Assembly: GCA_015494775.1 (NCBI GenBank)
Contig: WGAP01000137.1
Coordinates: 1-10,373, forward strand
DNA: 10,373 nt
Direction of reading: 5' to 3'
From: Flavobacteriales bacterium
GTDB taxonomy: Bacteria; Bacteroidota; Bacteroidia; Flavobacteriales; Flavobacteriaceae
The first letter of the stretch is position 1. Every line of letters starts with the position of its first letter. This document shows positions 1-5,387 of the stretch, one piece after another. The notes below the pieces were generated by a model, which had not been told where the DNA came from, did not search any database, and worked only from the letters and a program-made list of their open reading frames with translations. Position numbers and translations under genes: made by a program.

Positions 1-1093
1 AACCCGTCATGCCCACATAGCCGATGACTTGGCCTTGGCTTACGTGCACACCCTTGCGCATGCCCTTGGCAAAACGGCTCATGTGCAGGTATTGGGTGGC
101 ATAGGTGGAATTGTGCCGGATTTTGATATAATTTCCGTTGCCGCGCGTATAACCGATTTTTTCGATATATCCGGCGGCCGTGGCATGGATGGGCGTGCCC
201 ACGGGCGCGGCAAAATCGGTTCCCAAATGCGGCTTGATGCGTCCGTAAATCCGCACATAGCGGCGCATGGTGTAGCGCGAAGTGATGCGCCCGAATTTAA
301 GCGGCGATTTCAGGAATTGCTTGCGCAGCGAACGGCCTTTTTCGTCGAAGTAATCGTAGCGGTGGCCGAGGGTGTCGAATTCATAGCGGAAAGCATAGAT
401 GGTATCGCCGCGGTGGAAAAACACGGCAGCCTTCACCCGGCCGATGCCCAGGTAGCGGCCGTCGCCGGTGTATTTGTCGGTATAAACGGCCTTGAAACCG
501 TCGCCCGGGAACAGGTGGAAAAAATCCACCGTCCAGGCATAGATTTCCGAAAGCCGAAGCGCCAAAACCGGACTTACGTTGCGCGCTTCCAAATCGCCGA
601 AAAGGGATTGGCGGATGGGTAAGGAAATTTCTTTGGTGCGCTCCACCACAGGTTTTTGCACATCGGCAAAGGGATATTGGCCGTTGATGCTGTCCAAATA
701 AACCAATTTGAAATCCACCGGCGACGCTTCGTAAACAAAAGCCACCGGCGATGCAGCCGTGTCGGCTGTTTTGGGGAAAACCAAATGGTAGGGCCGTCCG
801 GCGCGTATATGACGCACATCCCAAAACTTTTTTACCGCTTCGGTAAGCCGGAAAACCTTGGCCGGATTGAGTGCGCGGGACAAAAGGATTTTCCCGAAAG
901 TTTCGTTGCGGCGAACCGTGTCGTGCACAATGCGAAAGCGGCGTAAATCAAACCCCAGGAAACGGGGCGCGGGTTTGGGCTTGACCAATGTGTCGGACGG
1001 AGGGGCAACGGGTGTATCGACGGAAGTAGAACGGGAATGACATCCTGCCAAAAGAATTAAAAAGCCGAACAACAAAAGAAAGCGCCGTTTCAT
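1..1093 (-). CDS. M23-family peptidoglycan endopeptidase, lipoprotein (3' end outside window)
   Basis: Predicted zinc peptidase that cleaves peptidoglycan cross-bridges at the cell envelope. 364 codons are present and the C-terminus lies beyond base 1. Residues 1-18 form a lipoprotein signal (basic KRR, hydrophobic run, lipobox LAGC with lipidated Cys18). A proline-rich linker follows to about residue 44, then a LysM/OapA-like part (about 53-106, 'VRRNETFGKIL', 'IRAGRPYHL') as in MepM/YebA-type enzymes. The M23 domain starts near residue 285: zinc ligands His289 and Asp293 in 'HLGTDFAAPVGTP', conserved His337 in 'YLHMS', and 'GQVIGYVGMTG' at the edge. The final HxH motif expected about ten residues later is cut off, so an intact active site cannot be confirmed. 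The ATG at 1093 is chosen because the signal peptide begins there. It reads away from the tRNA-Gln unit behind it and is separated from it by a terminator. No frameshift is seen. Confidence 0.93.
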   Translation of the reverse strand, partial: MKRRFLLLFGFLILLAGCHSRSTSVDTPVAPPSDTLVKPKPAPRFLGFDLRRFRIVHDTVRRNETFGKILLSRALNPAKVFRLTEAVKKFWDVRHIRAGRPYHLVFPKTADTAASPVAFVYEASPVDFKLVYLDSINGQYPFADVQKPVVERTKEISLPIRQSLFGDLEARNVSPVLALRLSEIYAWTVDFFHLFPGDGFKAVYTDKYTGDGRYLGIGRVKAAVFFHRGDTIYAFRYEFDTLGHRYDYFDEKGRSLRKQFLKSPLKFGRITSRYTMRRYVRIYGRIKPHLGTDFAAPVGTPIHATAAGYIEKIGYTRGNGNYIKIRHNSTYATQYLHMSRFAKGMRKGVHVSQGQVIGYVGMTG

Positions 1094-1097
1094 AAGG

Positions 1098-1105
1098 CAA
1101 AAATA
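1098..1105 (-). promoter_or_regulatory. Candidate -7 box for the M23 gene, possibly leaderless
   Basis: On the minus strand TATTTTTG matches the Bacteroidota -7 consensus TAnnTTTG and ends only four bases before the ATG at 1093. If used, transcription would start at or next to the start codon, giving a leaderless mRNA. No TTG is found 17-23 bases upstream, so the match may be chance in AT-rich DNA. Confidence 0.3.
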
Positions 1106-1184
1106 AGAAAAGCAATCGAGGAAGTATGCGTGCATGAAACAGCATTTTCTAAAAAATCAATGTCGTTTTTTTCGGAAGTAATTT

Positions 1185-1211
1185 GGGACGTTTCGGGGAC
1201 ATATCAGGGAC
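1185..1211. repeat. Three GGGAC pentamers at exact 11-bp spacing
   Basis: GGGAC occurs at 1185-1189, 1196-1200 and 1207-1211, in register with one helical turn of DNA. It lies between the tRNA-Gln terminator and the M23 start, about 95-120 bp upstream of that gene. Such phased repeats can be operator sites or iterons, but no regulator is evident here. Confidence 0.45.
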
Positions 1212-1248
1212 GTATTTTGAATAATAAATTCGTAACTATCTGATAATC

Positions 1249-1285
1249 AAAAGGCGCTCGCTACAATGATTAAAGTAGGAGCGCC
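1249..1285 (-). terminator. Rho-independent terminator of the tRNA-Gln unit
   Basis: Read on the minus strand, GGCGCTC-CTAC pairs with GTAG-C-GAGCGCC: 11 pairs, a one-base bulge and a loop of about 10 nt, followed directly by TTTTGATT. It lies 29 bases downstream of the tRNA 3' end. It has no T-run on the plus strand, so it should act only in the minus direction, isolating the tRNA from the M23 gene. Confidence 0.8.
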
Positions 1286-1314
1286 AATAAATACGGTAGC
1301 GGAGCGATTTTTAG

Positions 1315-1385
1315 TAGACCCGCCAGGATTCGAACCTGGACAAGCAGAACCAAAATCTGCGGTGCTGCCGTTACACCACGGGTCT
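1315..1385 (-). tRNA. tRNA-Gln (anticodon UUG)
   Basis: A full cloverleaf of 71 nt can be drawn on the minus strand. Acceptor AGACCCG/CGGGTCT has 7 perfect pairs. The D arm GTGT/GCAC carries GG in its loop. Anticodon stem GCAGA/TCTGC holds loop TTTTGGT, with TTG at positions 34-36. The variable region is 4 nt. T stem CCAGG/CCTGG holds loop TTCGAAT. The discriminator is A. The next bases are CT, so the 3' CCA is not encoded and must be added after transcription. It reads codon CAA and, by wobble, possibly CAG. It stands alone with its own promoter and terminator. Confidence 0.97.
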
Positions 1386-1399
1386 GTCAAAAAGCGATG

Positions 1400-1432
1400 C
1401 AAATATATGAAATATTTTTCGTGAAAAACAAA
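1400..1432 (-). promoter_or_regulatory. Bacteroidota-type promoter of tRNA-Gln
   Basis: On the minus strand TTTG (1429-1432) is followed after exactly 21 bases by TATATTTG (1400-1407). This fits the -33 TTTG / -7 TAnnTTTG promoter described in Bacteroides and Flavobacterium. Transcription would start roughly 8-10 bases before the mature tRNA 5' end at 1385, leaving a short leader for RNase P. This is the best-matched promoter in the window. Confidence 0.8.
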
Positions 1433-1454
1433 GGGGGAATTTTTGTTTGTATGC

Positions 1455-1479
1455 GGCTTCGGATGCGTAGCATCCGGCC
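1455..1479. repeat. Hairpin at the left edge of the structured island
   Basis: CGGATGC-GTA-GCATCCG is a perfect 7-bp stem with a triloop (1460-1476), extended by GGC/GCC after a 2-nt bulge (1455-1457 with 1477-1479). No T-run follows on either strand, so it is not a classic terminator. It sits about 30 bp before the repeat copy starting at 1509, as the hairpin at 9683-9708 sits before the second copy. Confidence 0.6.
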
Positions 1480-1508
1480 GGGAGTTTCAAACTTATTAGG
1501 TTTATTCT

Positions 1509-1690
1509 GAAAAAATCGCGCCAGGGATGGAAGCGGTTATGCGGCGCAGGCGGCGAGCATGCTTTTCCGCCCGGCGGAGGCGACCGGAGGAAGCCCCACG
1601 CACGGGCGGGCGCGGGCGCGCGTGCCGCGCGCCCGCGCAAAAGCAGCGAGCCGACAAGCCGCATTTGAGCGGACAGCCCGGCGGCGCCTG
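1509..1690 (+). repeat. GC-rich intergenic repeat, copy 1 (partner at 9714)
   Basis: Aligns by eye, in the same orientation and nearly in register, with 9714-9860. GAAAAAATCGCG (1509-1520) is identical to 9714-9725. AGCGGTTATGCGGCG (1532-1546) matches 9736-9750 at 13 of 15 bases. CCGGAGGAAG (1584-1593) is identical to 9789-9798. CCACGC (1596-1601) is identical to 9802-9807. CATTTGAGCGGA (1662-1673) matches 9842-9853 at 10 of 12 bases. Between these anchors the similarity is weaker but spacing is kept. Frames through it are low-complexity Arg/Ala/Pro/Gly translations and not convincing proteins. The right end is unclear because the copy runs into the inverted repeat at 1691; the element may resume to about 2007, where a GCGCCC-AATAA-like end resembles the end of copy 2. 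Confidence 0.65.
1610..1638. repeat. Perfect 12-bp all-GC hairpin
   Basis: GCGCGGGCGCGC (1610-1621) and GCGCGCCCGCGC (1627-1638) are exact reverse complements around the 5-nt loop GTGCC. All 24 arm bases are G or C, making this a very stable stem. AAAA follows on the plus strand, so it is not an obvious terminator in that direction. Copy 2 near 9807 lacks this stem and has a shorter CGCCGG...CCGGCG inverted repeat in the same place. Confidence 0.75.
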
Positions 1691-1852
1691 GCGTTGCAGC
1701 AAGCATAAAACATTCACACCAAGTTTTGTTCTTTTTGCCGATAACGGCATTGGCCATCCTTGCCATAGCTTCGGCTATGCCTTCGGATTGCCGGCTTTGT
1801 TCTCGACAAAAATAACTGCAAATTATCCGAAATTTTATGCTTGCTGCAACGC
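1691..1852. repeat. 162-nt concentric inverted repeat (long hairpin / MITE-like)
   Basis: Four nested pairs of arms share one centre near 1771.5-1772. The outer arms are 20 bp and perfect: 1691-1710 (GCGTTGCAGC...ATAAAA) with 1833-1852. The middle arms 1728-1741 and 1803-1816 pair at 12 of 14 positions. The inner arms 1752-1759 and 1785-1792 pair at 7 of 8. The apical stem CATAGC/GCTATG (1764-1769, 1774-1779) closes on a TTCG tetraloop. Its outer parts are more AT-rich than both flanks, as an insertion into the GC-rich repeat would be. No transposase gene and no convincing target duplication is seen. It could be a transposon-derived hairpin, a structured RNA, or both. Confidence 0.75.
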
Positions 1853-1860
1853 TGTGAGGA

Positions 1861-1903
1861 ACGGCCGATGCGAAAGCGCTACGCCGCTTGAAGCAGCGGC
1901 CGT
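1861..1903. repeat. Stem-loop ACGGCCG/CGGCCGT with inner hairpin
   Basis: ACGGCCG (1861-1867) pairs with CGGCCGT (1897-1903). Inside, AAGCG (1874-1878) pairs with CGCTT (1885-1889) around a 6-nt loop. It links the long hairpin before it to the three-hairpin structure right after it. Confidence 0.45.
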
Positions 1904-1979
1904 GGCCCCGCCGCGGCGCCGAAGGCGCCGGCGAATTGCCGAAGGCAAGTCGCGCGGGCATTCGCCCGCCGGCGGGGCC
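1904..1979. other. Closed multi-branch structure: 10-bp stem enclosing three hairpins
   Basis: GGCCCCGCCG (1904-1913) and CGGCGGGGCC (1970-1979) are exact reverse complements and close a junction. Inside lie three hairpins in a row: CGGCGCC-GAA-GGCGCCG (1914-1930), TTGCC-GAA-GGCAA (1936-1948) and GCGGGC-ATTC-GCCCGC (1954-1969). All four stems can form together without conflict, giving a cloverleaf-like fold of 76 nt. It is not a tRNA: there is no T loop, anticodon arm or acceptor tail. It ends 76 bp before the ATG of the polyprenyl synthase, so it could be in that gene's leader, part of the repeat element, or a separate RNA. Confidence 0.6.
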
Positions 1980-1987
1980 CCGAACGT

Positions 1988-2003
1988 GGGCGGCCGGGCG
2001 CCC
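1988..2003. repeat. Short GC hairpin before the polyprenyl synthase
   Basis: GGGCG (1988-1992) pairs with CGCCC (1999-2003) around a 6-nt loop. It marks the right end of the GC-rich island; AT-richer promoter-like DNA follows (TAATTTTA at 2028-2035, one mismatch to TAnnTTTG and no good -33 box). Confidence 0.4.
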
Positions 2004-2055
2004 TAATAACCTTTCCCCGAATTGTCGTAATTTTACGCATCCGACCAAAGCCGGT

Positions 2056-3030
2056 ATGAAACCCGTCGAACGCATCAAAGAACCGATACGGCTGGAAATG
2101 GAACTTTTCGAGCAAAAGTTCCGCGAGTTGTTACGTTCACACGTGCCCCTGCTCAACCGCGTTACCATGTTCCTGGTTACGCGCAAAGGCAAACGTATGC
2201 GCCCTATGCTGGTGTTGCTTACGGCCAAAATGCTGGCAGGCAAAGTTACCGAACGCACCTATCGCGGCGCCGGCATCATCGAACTGATCCACACGGCTAC
2301 CATTGTGCACGACGACGTGGTGGACGAAAGCACGTTCCGGCGCGGATTTTTCTCTATCAATGCGCTGTGGCGGAATAAAATAGCCGTTTTGGTGGGCGAC
2401 TTTCTCCTGGCCAAAGGGCTGGTGCATTCCATCGACAATGACGACTTCGACCTGCTGCGTATCATTTCGGTGGCGGTCAAAGAAATGAGCGAAGGCGAAC
2501 TGCTGCAAATCGAAAAGGCACGGAAACTCAACATCACCGAGGAGGTTTACTTTGAAATCATCCGCCAAAAAACCGCCACGCTCATCGCCGCCTGCACGGC
2601 CATGGGCGCCGCCTCGGTGGGTTCCGGCCCCAAAACGGTGCGCGATATGCACCGCTTCGGCGAATTGCTCGGATTGGCCTTCCAAATCAAGGACGACCTG
2701 TTCGACTACACCGGCGACAGCATCGGCAAACCCACCGGCATCGACATCAAGGAACGCAAAATGACCCTGCCGCTCATTTACGCGCTCGACCAAGCCCCCG
2801 CGGCCAAAAAACGTTGGATACGCAACATTGTCAAAAACCACAACACCGACAAGCAAAAAGTGGCCGCCCTGATCGATTACGTGCGCGCGTCGGGCGGATT
2901 GGATTATGCCACCGCGCGTATGCACGCCTTGAAGGACGAAGCTTTGGCCATACTGAAACAATACCCCGACAATGCCGCCCGGCATAGTTTGGAACAATTG
3001 GCTGAATACGTAATCAACCGCAAAATCTGA
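2056..3030 (+). CDS. Long-chain polyprenyl diphosphate synthase (octaprenyl-type)
   Basis: Trans-isoprenyl diphosphate synthase of 324 aa, the usual size. It condenses isopentenyl diphosphate onto an allylic primer to make the long side chain of menaquinone or ubiquinone. The KGKRMRP substrate motif is at 44-50. The first Asp-rich motif is HDDVVD (Asp86, Asp87, Asp90) and the second is KDDLFD (Asp213, Asp214, Asp217), together binding magnesium. The residue five before the first motif is Ala81; a small residue there is linked with long-chain products, so an octaprenyl- or heptaprenyl-type enzyme is more likely than a geranyl or farnesyl synthase. The frame is open upstream to 1888, but only the ATG at 2056 gives the family's usual N-terminus ('MKPVERIKEPI'); upstream codons lie in the structured island. 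dnaG follows after 5 bases, so the two are probably co-transcribed. The product chain length is inferred. Confidence 0.95.
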   Translation: MKPVERIKEPIRLEMELFEQKFRELLRSHVPLLNRVTMFLVTRKGKRMRPMLVLLTAKMLAGKVTERTYRGAGIIELIHTATIVHDDVVDESTFRRGFFSINALWRNKIAVLVGDFLLAKGLVHSIDNDDFDLLRIISVAVKEMSEGELLQIEKARKLNITEEVYFEIIRQKTATLIAACTAMGAASVGSGPKTVRDMHRFGELLGLAFQIKDDLFDYTGDSIGKPTGIDIKERKMTLPLIYALDQAPAAKKRWIRNIVKNHNTDKQKVAALIDYVRASGGLDYATARMHALKDEALAILKQYPDNAARHSLEQLAEYVINRKI

Positions 3031-3035
3031 AACCC

Positions 3036-5012
3036 GTGGGACGCATTCCCGAACATATTGTGGAACAAATTCGCGACACGGCACGCGTCGAAGAAGTTAT
3101 CGGCGAATTCGTGGAACTCAAACGGGCCGGTAGCAACCTGAAAGGTTTCAGTCCGTTTAACAACGAACGCACGCCTTCGTTTTTCGTGTCGCCCGCCAAG
3201 CAAATATGGAAGGATTTCTCCTCGGGCAAGGGCGGCGACGTGGTCAAGTTCCTGATGGAACACGAAAGCATGAGCTACCCCGAAGCCCTGCGTTGGCTGG
3301 CCCGGAAATACAACATAAGCATTCCCGAAGAAGAACCCGATGCCGAGGCCGAACAACGCAGGCGCGAACGCGAGAGTCTGCTCCTGGCCTTGGAATTTGC
3401 GCGCGACTGGTTCATCGAACAACTCTACCACACCGAAGAAGGCAAATCCGTCGGATTGAGCTACTTCCGCGAACGCGGTTTCCTGGAAAAAACCTTGCGG
3501 GAATTCGACATCGGCTATGCGCCGGAGGCCTTCGACGCCTTTTACAAGGCCGCCATCGCCAAGGGTTTCAAGGACGACGTGCTGGAAGGCGCCGGATTGA
3601 TTATCCGCAAAAACAACCGCATTGTGGACCGCTTTTACGGCCGCGTGATTTTTCCCATCCACCGGCTCGGCGGCAATGTGGTGGGCTTTGCCGGCCGTAT
3701 ATTGGACACGTCCAAACATCCGGCCAAATACATCAATTCGCCCGAAACCGAAGTGTATCACAAAAGCAAAATCCTCTACGGTATGCACAAGGCCAAAAGC
3801 CATATCGCCCGCGAGGACAATGCCTATTTGGTGGAGGGCTACACCGACGTATTGGCCTTTTATCAAGCGGGCATCCAAAACACCGTGGCCTCGGCAGGCA
3901 CATCGCTTACCGAAGAACAGGTGCGGCTTATCAAACGCTTTACGCCCAACATCACTTTGGTTTACGACGGCGACCCGGCCGGACTGCGGGCGGCCATACG
4001 CGGCGTGGACATTATCCTGGAAAACGATATGAACGTGCGCGTGGTGGTGCTGCCCGAAGGCGAAGACCCCGACAGCTATGCCCACAAAGTCAGTTCCGAA
4101 GCATTGGTGCACTACCTGGAAGCCGAAAGCCGCGATTTTATCGAGTTTGCCGCCGAAATCCTGCTCCAAGACCAAACCGACCCGGTGCGTATTTTTGAAA
4201 TGATACGCCATGTGGTGGAAAGCATTGCCAAAATACCCAACGAAATCAAGCGCGAACTCTACATCCGTCGCGTGGCGCAAATCACCGGCATCGACGAGCA
4301 AAAACTTTTTGTGGAATTGCACACGGCCCTGCGCCGCAAAATCCGTTCCATGCAAGGACGTTTCCGTCAGGAATTGCCCGCACCCAAAATGCAGGTGGCC
4401 GAGCCCCAAATCACGCTTACCGACCGCATCCCCGTCTTGGAACGCGAAATCATCAAAATCCTCTTGCTCTACGGACACGAAAAAGCCCTGTTTCCCTACT
4501 ACAACGTAACGGACGAAATCGACGGCGAACTCCAAATCGACATCCGCGAAGTGGAACAGGCCGTATGGCAAAAAATCCACACCGAAATAACGGCCGACGA
4601 AGTGGAATTCGCCTCGCCTGTTTTCAGGGAATTGTATAAAAAACTGATGGACATTTTCCTCAACGGCGAAAAACCCGACCTGGCCGCAATGGGCAAGGAA
4701 TTGGATACCGAAAGTATGGAAATCCTCACCGACATTGTGTTCGAAAACGAAAAATACCCGCTTTCGGACTGGACCAAGCGCCGTATGCGCAACATCGACC
4801 CGGTGGAAAACCTCTCGCGCTACGTAACCCAAGTGCTTTACAACCTGCGTTTTGAATTACTCATCAAAAGTCTGGACGATTTCCACCACCAACAATTCCC
4901 CGAACCCCACAAGCCGTTGGAACCCGACAAGGCCGAAGCCGTATTGGAAGAAATGATGCAATACAACAAACTCAAACGATTGATAGGCGACATTTTGCAT
5001 CGGGTGGTTTAA
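3036..5012 (+). CDS. dnaG: DNA primase DnaG, lacking the zinc-finger ligands
   Basis: Synthesises RNA primers for replication, working with DnaB helicase. The product has 658 aa. The GTG at 3036, 5 bases after the previous stop, gives a normal N-terminus ('GRIPEHIVEQIRDTARVEEVIGEFV'-like start). The N-terminal domain keeps the zinc-finger fold signature ('FSPFNNERTPSFFVSP', 'DFSSGKGGDVVKFLMEHE'), but the four expected Cys/His ligands are Ser39, Asn42, Asp60 and Ser63. The catalytic core follows, with YINSPET-type motif at about 229-235 and the Toprim residues Glu267 in EGYTD and Asp311/Asp313 in DGDPAG, all present. A long C-terminal region (about 430-658) should hold the helicase-binding part. 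From memory, loss of the ligands is shared with flavobacterial primases while Bacteroides keeps them, so it is likely a lineage trait and not damage. No frameshift is seen. No terminator is obvious after the stop, only the structured island. Confidence 0.96.
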   Translation: MGRIPEHIVEQIRDTARVEEVIGEFVELKRAGSNLKGFSPFNNERTPSFFVSPAKQIWKDFSSGKGGDVVKFLMEHESMSYPEALRWLARKYNISIPEEEPDAEAEQRRRERESLLLALEFARDWFIEQLYHTEEGKSVGLSYFRERGFLEKTLREFDIGYAPEAFDAFYKAAIAKGFKDDVLEGAGLIIRKNNRIVDRFYGRVIFPIHRLGGNVVGFAGRILDTSKHPAKYINSPETEVYHKSKILYGMHKAKSHIAREDNAYLVEGYTDVLAFYQAGIQNTVASAGTSLTEEQVRLIKRFTPNITLVYDGDPAGLRAAIRGVDIILENDMNVRVVVLPEGEDPDSYAHKVSSEALVHYLEAESRDFIEFAAEILLQDQTDPVRIFEMIRHVVESIAKIPNEIKRELYIRRVAQITGIDEQKLFVELHTALRRKIRSMQGRFRQELPAPKMQVAEPQITLTDRIPVLEREIIKILLLYGHEKALFPYYNVTDEIDGELQIDIREVEQAVWQKIHTEITADEVEFASPVFRELYKKLMDIFLNGEKPDLAAMGKELDTESMEILTDIVFENEKYPLSDWTKRRMRNIDPVENLSRYVTQVLYNLRFELLIKSLDDFHHQQFPEPHKPLEPDKAEAVLEEMMQYNKLKRLIGDILHRVV

Positions 5013-5040
5013 TTCCCGTCGATTTTCAAAAAGATTTTTA

Positions 5041-5310
5041 ACACTCCGGCAGCCCTGCGGTCTGCCTCCGTGGCTCCACAAGCCGCGGCTTCCTTATCCC
5101 GACGCATAGGCCGCGCCTTGTCTTGTTCCGCGGGCTGCGGAGCCCTTCGCACTTCGCAAGCTCGATGCTGCGGTCTCCTTGCCGGCTCCGGGAACCTGCG
5201 GCTTCCGGGAGCCGACGCCAAGGGCCGCGCCTTGTTTCCCTTCGCGGCTCCGCAAGCCCTTCGGTCTTGCTCCGCGCGCATCGGAGCCGCCTGCGGCGTC
5301 TCCTCGCAAA
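5041..5310. repeat. Degenerate ~114-bp tandem repeat in the dnaG-miaB gap
   Basis: The 375-bp gap holds no convincing gene. GGCCGCGCCTTG at 5109-5120 recurs at 5223-5234, 114 bp later. CTGCGGTCT at 5055-5063 recurs at 5168-5176 (113 bp later), with a variant CTGCGGCGTCT at 5291-5301. GCGGCTTCC and CCGACGC also recur in the same order. About two and a half diverged units result. The island also holds small hairpins such as GGGCT-GCGG-AGCCC (5132-5145). Its sequence is not clearly related to the repeat at 1509/9714, so it is probably a second family. Confidence 0.6.
5184..5213. repeat. Hairpin within the tandem repeat
   Basis: GGCTCCGGGAA (5184-5194) and TTCCGGGAGCC (5203-5213) pair at 10 of 11 positions around an 8-nt loop. 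No T-run follows, so it is not a standard terminator, although the region may still help to separate dnaG and miaB transcription. Confidence 0.5.
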
Positions 5311-5362
5311 AACCATTTTCATACAGCCAAAAATTAACCTGTCATATTGGCAGAATTATCCT

Positions 5363-5370
5363 TACCTTTG
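5363..5370 (+). promoter_or_regulatory. Bacteroidota -7 box for the miaB-secG operon
   Basis: TACCTTTG matches TAnnTTTG exactly and ends 17 bases before the miaB ATG, giving a leader of about 11 nt. A CTG (5339-5341) lies 21 bases upstream, one base off the -33 TTG at the same spacing as in the tRNA promoter. It supports starting miaB at 5388 and not in the GC-rich island. Confidence 0.65.
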
Positions 5371-5387
5371 TATTCCAACTTCGTTAT

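Noticed and set aside
1185..1211. CRISPR array
   Set aside because: The repeated unit is only 5 bp with 6-bp spacers, far below CRISPR repeat and spacer size, and no cas gene is present.
1688..1854. CTG target-site duplication flanking the long inverted repeat
   Set aside because: CTG occurs at 1688-1690 and 1852-1854, but the second overlaps the arm and three bases are expected by chance, so it does not prove insertion.
1904..1979. tRNA or tRNA-like gene
   Set aside because: Three arms and a closing stem are present, but there is no TTCRA T loop, no 7-nt anticodon loop and no acceptor tail; loops are 3-4 nt.
1888..2055. N-terminal extension of the polyprenyl synthase
   Set aside because: The frame is open, but these codons fall in the multi-hairpin structure and translate to Arg/Pro/Gly-rich sequence. 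The family N-terminus begins at 2056.
1371..2258. Minus-strand open frame across the tRNA-Gln edge, the GC-rich island and the polyprenyl synthase start
   Set aside because: It crosses the tRNA gene, its promoter, three hairpins and a real gene. The translation is Arg/Ala/Pro-rich low complexity caused by the repeat.
2137..3084. Minus-strand open frame opposite the polyprenyl synthase
   Set aside because: Antisense shadow of a gene with both Asp-rich motifs intact; no recognisable motif of its own.
2904..4832. Long minus-strand open frame (about 640 codons) opposite dnaG
   Set aside because: It lies wholly opposite intact dnaG and the polyprenyl synthase end. Its Phe/His/Val/Gly-rich composition is what antisense of GC-biased codons gives, and no domain or motif is visible.
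5070..5387. N-terminal extension of MiaB
   Set aside because: Open frame through the tandem repeat island; the -7 box at 5363-5370 lies inside it, and MiaB homologues start near 5388.
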